From Microbacterium sp. CGR2 (GTDB lineage: Bacteria > Actinomycetota > Actinomycetes > Actinomycetales > Microbacteriaceae), in NCBI RefSeq assembly GCF_003626735.1, contig NZ_RBHX01000001.1:1798001-1862000 (forward strand): a stretch of DNA of 64,000 nt. The letters are read 5' to 3'. The notes under the pieces are model-generated. The model was not told where the DNA came from, did no database searches, and saw only the letters and a list, made by a program, of their open reading frames with translations. This document shows, piece by piece, positions 57,915 through 64,000 of the stretch (within the stretch, counting starts at the first letter, position 1; every line of letters starts with the position of its first letter). Made by a program: the position numbers and the translations under genes.

Positions 57915-59207
57915 ATGCACAAGCGCATTCTTCCGGCCCTGGCGCTCGGCGCCGTGGCCACGCTGGGTCTCGCCGCCTGCGCCGGCGGCGGCTCGAACGA
58001 GGGCAGCACCGACGGGGAGGGCCAGGAGCTCACCGTCTGGATCATGAAGGGCACCAACCCCGACTCGACCGCCTTCTACGACGAGGTCTCGACGGCCTTC
58101 GAAGAGGAGACCGGAGCGACGGTCAACATCGAAGAGGTGCAGTGGGCCGACGCTCACGACCGCTTCGTCACGTCCATCGCCGGTGGCACCACCCCCGACA
58201 TCGCCGAGACCGGCACCACCTGGACCGCCGAGTTCGCCGACGCCGGTGCGCTCGAGCCTCTCGGCGAGTACGTCGACGCCGAAGACGGCCTGCGCGACGA
58301 CCTGGTCGAAGGCCTTGCTGTCGCGGGCACGTACGAGGACGAGCTCTACGGCATGCCCTGGTACGCCGGCGTGCGTTCGCTGGTCTACCGCACCGACGTG
58401 TTCGAGGAGCTCGGTCTCGAGGCCCCGGAGAACTGGGACGACATCGTCGCCGCCGGTGAGGCCATCAAGGCAGCCAAGCCCGACATGCTCCCGTTCCCGG
58501 TTCCCGGCGACGCCGAGTTCCAGGTGTATCCGTGGGTGTGGGGTGCGGGCGGAGAGGTCGCGACGCAGGACGGTGACACCTGGACCAGCGAACTCGACAG
58601 CCCCGAGTCGCAAACGGGACTGGAGTTCTACACGGGCCTCGCCACCGAGCACGGCTTCTCATCGGCCGGCGCGACCACCTGGAAGGAGACGGACCTTCGT
58701 GACGCGTTCACGCAGGGCAACGTCGGCATGATGCTTTCCGGCTCATGGACCCCGAAGGCGCTCATCGAGGCGAACCCCGAGCTCGAAGGCAAGATCGGCG
58801 CCGCCGTCATCCCCGGCCAGGACGGTGGCATCGCTCCCTCCGTGCTCGGCGGATCGCACCTCTCGGTCTTCAACACGACCGAGAACGCCGACCTCGCGTG
58901 GGAGTTCGTCAAGATGATGACCACGGGTGAGTTCGCCGAGCAGTGGGCGGCCGAGACCGGCTACTTCCCCGGCGTCCAGTCCGCGATGGAAGAGGCTCTC
59001 GCCTCGACCGACCCGCTCGTCGCACCGTTCGCCGAGCAGATGGTCGAGGGTGGAGCATCCGTCCCCGTCACGCCGAACTTCGGCGCCGTGCAGGCGAAGA
59101 AGACGACCAACTCCATGATCCAGGCCATCGTCAGCGGCCAGAAGGACGTCGAGACCGCGACGAAGGATGCCGCGGATGAGATGACCGAACTGCTCAACCA
59201 GAAGTAA
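57915..59207 (+). CDS. CUT1-type sugar ABC transporter substrate-binding lipoprotein
   Basis: This 430-residue protein has a signal peptide with lipobox LAAC (Cys22). The SBP family 1 fold shows LTVWIMKGTNPDSTAFYDEV, WADAHDRFVTSIAGGTTPDIAETGTTW and GMMLSGSWTPKALIEANP. A strong AGGAGA ribosome site precedes the ATG. It heads an importer operon that ends with a GH3 enzyme and a MurR/RpiR regulator, so the cargo is probably an amino sugar or disaccharide of peptidoglycan or chitin origin. Confidence 0.92.
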   Translation: MHKRILPALALGAVATLGLAACAGGGSNEGSTDGEGQELTVWIMKGTNPDSTAFYDEVSTAFEEETGATVNIEEVQWADAHDRFVTSIAGGTTPDIAETGTTWTAEFADAGALEPLGEYVDAEDGLRDDLVEGLAVAGTYEDELYGMPWYAGVRSLVYRTDVFEELGLEAPENWDDIVAAGEAIKAAKPDMLPFPVPGDAEFQVYPWVWGAGGEVATQDGDTWTSELDSPESQTGLEFYTGLATEHGFSSAGATTWKETDLRDAFTQGNVGMMLSGSWTPKALIEANPELEGKIGAAVIPGQDGGIAPSVLGGSHLSVFNTTENADLAWEFVKMMTTGEFAEQWAAETGYFPGVQSAMEEALASTDPLVAPFAEQMVEGGASVPVTPNFGAVQAKKTTNSMIQAIVSGQKDVETATKDAADEMTELLNQK

Positions 59208-59220
59208 GGCAATACCCTCC

Positions 59221-60195
59221 ATGTCGATGGTGCAAGCGCCACTGCCGACCACGAAGGCGGAGTCCTCCTCCGCCTCCGTGGTCGGCGGCCGGCCGAAGCG
59301 AGGCCTCTCGCTCGTCTCGGCCCGTCCCTGGCTCCTCCTCGCGCCCGGGCTGATCATCCTCGCGGTGCTCATGCTCTGGCCGCTCGTCCAGGTGTTCATC
59401 TACTCGCTGCAGGACTACGGGCTGCGCGAGATCAACACCGGCGAGAGCAACTGGATCGGTCTCCAGAACTACGTCGAGGCACTCACCGATCCGCAGCTGT
59501 GGACCGTGGTGCTGCCGAACACCGTCGGCTTCGCGGCCGTCGCGGTGTTCGTCACCGTCGCCGTCGGCACGCTCGTCGCTCTGCTGCTCGCCCGCTTGGG
59601 TACGGTCTGGCGCACCATCGTCTCCAGCTGCATCATGGTCGCGTGGGCGATGCCCGCCGTGACCGGCACCTACGTCTGGACGTTCATCTTCGACCCCGAC
59701 CGGGGTATCTTCAACGCCGTCCTCAAAGACGTGGGCCTGATCGACGAGTCCGTGAACTGGTTCACCAACCAGTGGTCGTTCTACGCGATCGTGCTGCTGA
59801 ACGTCGTCCATCACGGCTTCCCGTTCGTGGCGATCACCGTCCTGGCCGGGCTCCTCGGCGTCTCCAAGGAGATGCTGGAGGCCGCAGCGCTCGACGGCGC
59901 GAACTCATGGCGACGGTTCTGGCAGATCATCTTCCCCACCCTGAAGCCGGTGTTCACCGTCGTGATCATCCTGTCGACCATCTGGGACTTCAAGGTGTTC
60001 GCGCAGGTCTATCTGATGCCAGGCGGATCCGGTGGCAACCGCTCCGTGCTGAATCTCGGTGTCTGGTCGTACGTGGAGTCCTTCGGTCAGAACCGGTACG
60101 GATTCGGCGCGGCCCTCGCCGTGCTGCTCACGCTCGTCCTGATCGGCATCACCATCGTCTATATTCGGTCGCTCACGAAGGAGGACGAGCTGTGA
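59221..60195 (+). CDS. CUT1 sugar ABC transporter permease 1 (MalF-like)
   Basis: This 324-residue permease has about six TM helices and the EAA loop MLEAAALDGANSWRRFWQIIFPTLKP. The N-terminal part is Ser/Pro rich. It sits 13 bases after the SBP gene and overlaps the next permease as GTGA. It forms the channel with the second permease. No ATPase gene is present, so a shared MsiK-type ATPase must serve it. Confidence 0.92.
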   Translation: MSMVQAPLPTTKAESSSASVVGGRPKRGLSLVSARPWLLLAPGLIILAVLMLWPLVQVFIYSLQDYGLREINTGESNWIGLQNYVEALTDPQLWTVVLPNTVGFAAVAVFVTVAVGTLVALLLARLGTVWRTIVSSCIMVAWAMPAVTGTYVWTFIFDPDRGIFNAVLKDVGLIDESVNWFTNQWSFYAIVLLNVVHHGFPFVAITVLAGLLGVSKEMLEAAALDGANSWRRFWQIIFPTLKPVFTVVIILSTIWDFKVFAQVYLMPGGSGGNRSVLNLGVWSYVESFGQNRYGFGAALAVLLTLVLIGITIVYIRSLTKEDEL

Positions 60196-61025
60196 ACCCC
60201 CGTGCCTCGCTCCGATCGCGGATCGGCATCGGGATCGCCGTCGCCGCCGTCCTGATCTTCACGCTCTTCCCCGTCTACTGGATGGTCTCCAGCGCCTTCG
60301 ACGCGAAGGCATCCAGCGGAGGACAGTCCCTGCTGCCGCAGGAGTTCACGTTCGACAACTTCGCCTACGTCCTCACCGAAGGCGGATTCGGCACCTACCT
60401 GCGCAACTCCGCCATCGTGGCGTTGGTCACGGTGTTCGTCAGCGCGCTCGTCTGCCTGCTGGCGGCGGTCGCCGTGGCGCGCTTCCGCTTCAAGTTCCGC
60501 ACCACGATGCTGATGATGATCCTCGTCGTGCAGATGGTTCCGCTGGAAGCGCTCGTCATCCCGCTGTTCCTCCAGGTCAAGAGCCTCGGCCTGCTCAACA
60601 GCATCCTCGGTCTGATGGTCGTGTACGTCGCGCTCTCCCTCGCCTTCGGCATCTGGATGCTGCGAGGTTTCGTCGCCGCGGTCCCGGTCGAGCTCGAAGA
60701 GGCCGCCTACATCGACGGTGCGAGCTGGTGGCGCATGTTCCGCTCGGTGCTGCTGCCGCTGGTGATGCCGGGGCTCGTCGCGACCAGCATCTTCAGCTTC
60801 ATCACCGCGTGGAACGAGTTCATCTTCGCCATGACGATCCTGGGTGCGGAGAGCGACCAGTACACCGTCTCGATCGGCCTGAAGTCGTTCTTCGGGCTGC
60901 ACTCCAACGACTGGGGCAGCATCATGGCCGCGTCGACCATCATCACGATCCCGGTGATGATCTTCTTCGTCATCGTGCAGCGACGTCTGTCGGCCGGCAT
61001 GGTGGCGGGAGCCGTGAAGGGATGA
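60192..61025 (+). CDS. CUT1 sugar ABC transporter permease 2 (MalG-like)
   Basis: This permease of about 277 residues has six TM helices and the EAA loop VELEEAAYIDGASWWRMFRSVLLPLVMPG. It starts at GTG 60192 overlapping the stop of permease 1, and its stop overlaps the ATG of the GH3 gene. The order SBP, permease, permease without an ATPase is normal for actinobacterial CUT1 importers. Confidence 0.92.
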   Translation: MNPRASLRSRIGIGIAVAAVLIFTLFPVYWMVSSAFDAKASSGGQSLLPQEFTFDNFAYVLTEGGFGTYLRNSAIVALVTVFVSALVCLLAAVAVARFRFKFRTTMLMMILVVQMVPLEALVIPLFLQVKSLGLLNSILGLMVVYVALSLAFGIWMLRGFVAAVPVELEEAAYIDGASWWRMFRSVLLPLVMPGLVATSIFSFITAWNEFIFAMTILGAESDQYTVSIGLKSFFGLHSNDWGSIMAASTIITIPVMIFFVIVQRRLSAGMVAGAVKG

Positions 61026-62533
61026 GCGCCGACCTCGAGCGCCTCGCCAACGGCGTGCTCTGGCCGGGGTTCTTCGGCACCCGCGCGCCGGAATGGCTCC
61101 TCCACGAACTGCGCCAGGGGCTCGCCGGAGTCGTGTACTTCGGGCAGAACGTCGGCGAGGGACTCGCCGCGCTCAGCGACGAGATCCGACAGGCCAACCC
61201 GGATGCGCTGATCGGCGTCGACGAAGAGGGCGGCAGCGTCACGCGGCTGGAATCGGCGACAGGCTCCACCGTCCCCGGCGCCGCCCAGCTCGGGTTGCTC
61301 GACGACCTCGTCGCGACGGAGACGACCGGGGCCGAGCTGGCGCGCCGTGTGCGCGCCGTCGGCGCGAACGTCGTCCTCGGGCCGGTCGCCGACGTCAACA
61401 CCGACCCCCGGAACCCCGTGATCGGCGTGCGAGCCTTCGGGGCGGATGAGGCGCTCGTCTCGCGTCACGTCGTCGCCTCCGTCGACGGCATCCAGGACGC
61501 CGGCGCAGCTGCGTGCGTCAAGCATTTCCCCGGGCACGGCGACACGCACCTCGATTCGCATCACGCCCTCCCGGAGATCTCCCTCGACATCGAGGAGTTC
61601 GAGCGCGTGCACCTCGAACCGTTCCGTGCGGCCGTCGCGGCCGGGGTGGATGCGGTCATGACCGCGCACATCGTCGTCCCCGCCTGGGGTGAAGCACCGG
61701 CGACCCTGAATCCTCGCGTTCTCGGGATGCTGCGCCAGTGGGGCTTCGACGGCGTCATCGTCACGGATGCGCTCGACATGGCCGCCATCCGTGAGACCGT
61801 GGGCATCGGCGGCGGAGCTGCTCTCGCACTCGCCGCGGGTGCCGACCTGCTGTGCATCGGCAACCCGACGAACCCCGGTGACGACGCGTTGGCCGATCAG
61901 GACCTGCAGGACTTCCTCGCCGCGCGTGACGGTATCGTGACAGCGCTCCGCGACGGCTCGCTGTCGCGGGAACGCGTCGAGGAGGCGGCCGCGCGCGTGG
62001 CCGCGCTCGCCGCCAAGCTTCACGAGGCGGCCGATCGGGATCAGGAAACCGACGACGAGTATGACGCGGGTGCGATCGTGCGCCGGGCGATCAGCATCGT
62101 CGGGACGGCTCCTGCCTCGGCATCCGAACTCGCCGTCATCGACGCGCGCCGTCGATCGTCGCTCGCCGTCGACAGTGCAGCCGGCTACGTCTCGGGCGGC
62201 CTCGCGGCAGACGGTCCGCGCGTGCGCCTCGACGTCGCCTCCACGCCCGTCGCCGAGCAGGACGAGGTACTAGACCGCGTCGCGGCGGGTCCGGGGACCA
62301 CGGTGCTGCTCATCGACCGGCCCGACGCGGATGCCGCGCAGCGTGCCCTCGTGGAGCGTGCGGCCCTGAAGGACGCCGGGGCCGTCGTCGTCAACGTCGG
62401 ATTGCCGGCGAAGCATCCGCTGCCGCTTCCGACCATGGAGGTGGCCGCCGCCAGTCTCGTGGGTGCGCAGGTGGCCCGCGAGCAGCTGCTGGGACGCTTC
62501 GCCCCGCCGGAGAGCACCCGTACCGCCGGCTGA
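61022..62533 (+). CDS. GH3 beta-N-acetylhexosaminidase, NagZ-like
   Basis: This protein of about 503 residues is a family 3 glycoside hydrolase. The NagZ signature is KHFPGHGDTHLDSHH (K167-H181), with D178 and H180 as the His-Asp acid/base pair. The nucleophile is probably D249 in GVIVTDALDM. No signal peptide was seen, so it acts in the cytoplasm on imported saccharides. NagZ releases GlcNAc from 1,6-anhydro-muropeptides or chitobiose-like substrates. The C-terminal 160 residues form an extra domain of unknown role. It is translationally coupled to permease 2. Confidence 0.92.
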   Translation: MSADLERLANGVLWPGFFGTRAPEWLLHELRQGLAGVVYFGQNVGEGLAALSDEIRQANPDALIGVDEEGGSVTRLESATGSTVPGAAQLGLLDDLVATETTGAELARRVRAVGANVVLGPVADVNTDPRNPVIGVRAFGADEALVSRHVVASVDGIQDAGAAACVKHFPGHGDTHLDSHHALPEISLDIEEFERVHLEPFRAAVAAGVDAVMTAHIVVPAWGEAPATLNPRVLGMLRQWGFDGVIVTDALDMAAIRETVGIGGGAALALAAGADLLCIGNPTNPGDDALADQDLQDFLAARDGIVTALRDGSLSRERVEEAAARVAALAAKLHEAADRDQETDDEYDAGAIVRRAISIVGTAPASASELAVIDARRRSSLAVDSAAGYVSGGLAADGPRVRLDVASTPVAEQDEVLDRVAAGPGTTVLLIDRPDADAAQRALVERAALKDAGAVVVNVGLPAKHPLPLPTMEVAAASLVGAQVAREQLLGRFAPPESTRTAG

Positions 62534-62545
62534 GCGGGACCGCAC

Positions 62546-63424
62546 ATGGACGATGACGTTCTGGGGCTGGTGCGCCGCTCGATTCCGAGGCTGAGTGCCG
62601 CGGAGGGCCGCGTTGCGGAGACGATCCTCGGCGACCCGACGCTCGTCGTCGACCTTGCGATCAACGACCTCGCGAAGCTCTGCCGCACCTCGTTGTCGAC
62701 GGTAGCCCGCTTCGCGCAGTCGCTCGGTTTCAGCGGCTACCGCGAATTGCGGGTCGCCGTGGCGCGCACGGTCACTCTCGCTCAGGCGCAGCAGGCCCGA
62801 TTCGGCTTGGACAGCACGGCCATCGACCCCGACGACGGGCCTGCGGCGATCGCCGCGAAGCTGGCGGCGATGGAGATCGACGCCATCGAGAAGACCGCCC
62901 ACGCGCTCGACGGGGTCGCTCTTGATCGCGCGGCCACCGCTGTGGCGTCGGCACGTCACATCGACCTGTTCGGGCAGGCATCGTCGTCGCTCACCGCGCA
63001 GGACCTTCAGTTGAAACTGTCACGGATCGGATGCTCCGTGTCGCACTCCCCGGATCCTCATCTCGCAGTGACGACCGCCGCGCTCCGGTCGGCCGACGAC
63101 GTGGCGATCGCGTTCTCCCACGGAGGGGAGACGTCGGAGACCGTGCGCGCGCTCGAGGTCGCCCGCGACGCCGGGGCGTTGGCGGTCGCCGTCACCAGTG
63201 CCGCGGAGTCGTCGCTCGCTCTGGCCGCTGACGTGGTCCTGCTCACCCACGCACACGAGTCGCCCTTCCGGATGGCAGCGATGTCGAGCCGCATCGCGCA
63301 GCTGGCCCTGGTCGATGTCCTGTTCGTGCGGGTCGTGCAGCATCGGGGCGAACCGGTCGCCGTCTCTCTGCAGCTCACGCACGACGCGGCAGCACTGCGC
63401 CGTCAGACCCCCTCGGGTCGCTGA
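62546..63424 (+). CDS. MurR/RpiR-family transcriptional regulator
   Basis: This 292-residue regulator has an N-terminal HTH_6 domain (LSAAEGRVAETILGDPTLVV and ISDLAKLCRTSLSTVARFAQSLGFSGYREL-type helix). A SIS sugar-phosphate-binding domain follows (ARHIDLFGQASSSLTAQDL and VAIAFSHGGETSETVRAL). It probably senses an N-acetyl sugar phosphate and controls this operon. It lies 12 bases after the GH3 gene and is the last gene on this strand. Confidence 0.92.
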   Translation: MDDDVLGLVRRSIPRLSAAEGRVAETILGDPTLVVDLAINDLAKLCRTSLSTVARFAQSLGFSGYRELRVAVARTVTLAQAQQARFGLDSTAIDPDDGPAAIAAKLAAMEIDAIEKTAHALDGVALDRAATAVASARHIDLFGQASSSLTAQDLQLKLSRIGCSVSHSPDPHLAVTTAALRSADDVAIAFSHGGETSETVRALEVARDAGALAVAVTSAAESSLALAADVVLLTHAHESPFRMAAMSSRIAQLALVDVLFVRVVQHRGEPVAVSLQLTHDAAALRRQTPSGR

Positions 63425-63436
63425 TCGCCCCCGTTC

Positions 63437-63470
63437 GTCTCGTCTCGCTGGCGCTCGCTCAACGACCGGG
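63437..63470. repeat. REP-like unit between convergent regulator and kinase genes
   Basis: GTCTCGCTGGCGCTCGCTCA followed by ACGACCGG is the same unit as at 27806-27891, here as a single copy. It lies between convergent genes and may aid termination. Confidence 0.7.
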
Positions 63471-63478
63471 ATAGGGCC

Positions 63479-64000
63479 TCAGTCGACGTGGTCGCGGGTG
63501 CTCGCCAGAGCCCGGGTGGCGATGCGGTGGCCGCGCGCGAGACTCCCCGCAAGGGAGAGGCCCGTGAGGACGCCGGCGAGGAAACCGGCGGCGAAGGCAT
63601 CCCCGGCACCGATCGTCTCCACGACGGGCACATCGAGTGCGTCGCTCGTCGCACGCTCCTCGCCGTCGAATGCGACCGCACCGCTCGGGTCGGTCAGCAG
63701 CAGATACCGCGGTTCCGGGAAGAGACGACGCAGCGCTGCCGGGTCGCCCGTCCCGAACACGGCTTCGGCGTCCGGCCTTGTGCAGAAGAAGATGTCGGCG
63801 CGCCGCGCGAAGTCCGAGATCAACGCCGCGCCCTCGTCTTCGCGTCCTCGCCACAGTGCCGGCCGCCAGTTCACGTCGAAGCTGAGCAGGCGGTCGGGTC
63901 GACGCTCGGCGAAGAGCGCCTCCTGCGCCGCACGGGCCGATGCCGACAGGGCCGGGGTGATCCCGGAGGTGTGCACGAGCGCCGCGCGGTCGAGAAGAGC
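63479..64000 (-). CDS. PfkB-family carbohydrate kinase, partial (N-terminal part beyond window)
   Basis: The frame is open to the window end, so the N-terminal part is missing. The visible 173 residues contain LLSFDVNWRPALWRG and IFFCTRPDAEAVFG. The catalytic DTIGAGDAF-type motif is ETIGAGDAFAAGFLAGVLTG, where GAGD holds the anion hole and base Asp. The family phosphorylates ribose, fructose, 2-keto-3-deoxygluconate or amino sugars. The neighbouring amino-sugar operon suggests a sugar kinase for its product, but this is inferred. Confidence 0.88.
   Translation of the reverse strand, partial: ALLDRAALVHTSGITPALSASARAAQEALFAERRPDRLLSFDVNWRPALWRGREDEGAALISDFARRADIFFCTRPDAEAVFGTGDPAALRRLFPEPRYLLLTDPSGAVAFDGEERATSDALDVPVVETIGAGDAFAAGFLAGVLTGLSLAGSLARGHRIATRALASTRDHVD

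Overview
The window is a gene-dense, high-GC segment from an actinobacterium, most likely Microbacterium or a close Microbacteriaceae relative. This is inferred from codon use, the many 'ggatgc/gcatcc' words, GTG starts, ATGA/GTGA stop-start overlaps and the set of gene families. No rRNA, tRNA, CRISPR array, insertion sequence or prophage was seen. No stretch longer than about 300 bases lacks a gene. It reads as ordinary chromosome with several unusual local features.

Layout. 1-8324: tail of a probable acetyltransferase, upp, tadA, a cation diffusion facilitator, proC, a two-gene ABC exporter, the KtrAB potassium channel pair and an ArsR regulator. 8370-11124: a DrrAB-type drug exporter and a divergent TetR. 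The permease gene carries three copies of a 7-base repeat that put its start out of frame, so the exporter may be phase variable. 11232-13117: a BldC/excisionase-like regulator, a membrane protein, the 32-residue ribosomal protein bS22, a rhodanese, a glutaredoxin and a Dabb protein. 13150-19663: a 4'-phosphopantetheinyl transferase facing an M1 peptidase, a Pls/PosA-type synthetase and a Lys/Ala/Pro-rich histone-like protein. 19860-26298: a polar amino-acid importer and, convergent to it, a second SBP-dependent importer of the Pot/Fbp type. 26436-35136: GNAT, TSUP permease, aspS, DUF5684 protein, and a histidine phosphatase followed by the system II cytochrome c maturation set (TlpA-like, CcdA, ResB, CcsB). 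35159-41302: 2'-5' RNA ligase-like protein, YhgE/Pip protein, an MMPL transporter with an ATPase-like tail, and their TetR with two palindromic operators. 41309-47807: menaquinone genes menC, menB and menE, a PadR/HAAS pair, a duplicated P-loop protein and a methyltransferase. 47841-52966: a membrane protein and a histidine kinase, response regulator, ABC ATPase and FtsX-type permease cassette. 52985-57766: ComB-like, DUF3054, SprT-like, TPR, spermidine-synthase-like and LCP proteins. 57915-64000: an amino-sugar-type CUT1 importer, a cytoplasmic GH3/NagZ-like hexosaminidase, a MurR/RpiR regulator and a convergent PfkB kinase cut by the window end.

How the genes fit together. The PPTase could activate the carrier domain of the Pls-type synthetase. 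The CUT1 importer, GH3 enzyme, RpiR regulator and PfkB kinase look like one amino-sugar or muropeptide salvage unit. TlpA, CcdA, ResB and CcsB deliver reductant and heme for cytochrome c assembly. MenB, MenC and MenE make naphthoate precursors of menaquinone.

Two genome-style features recur. At least 17 genes have a TAnnnT hexamer ending six bases before the start codon, which predicts leaderless mRNAs. A REP-like palindromic unit sits at three convergent gene ends and also appears inside the coding sequences of menB and ccdA, encoding the same peptide in both.
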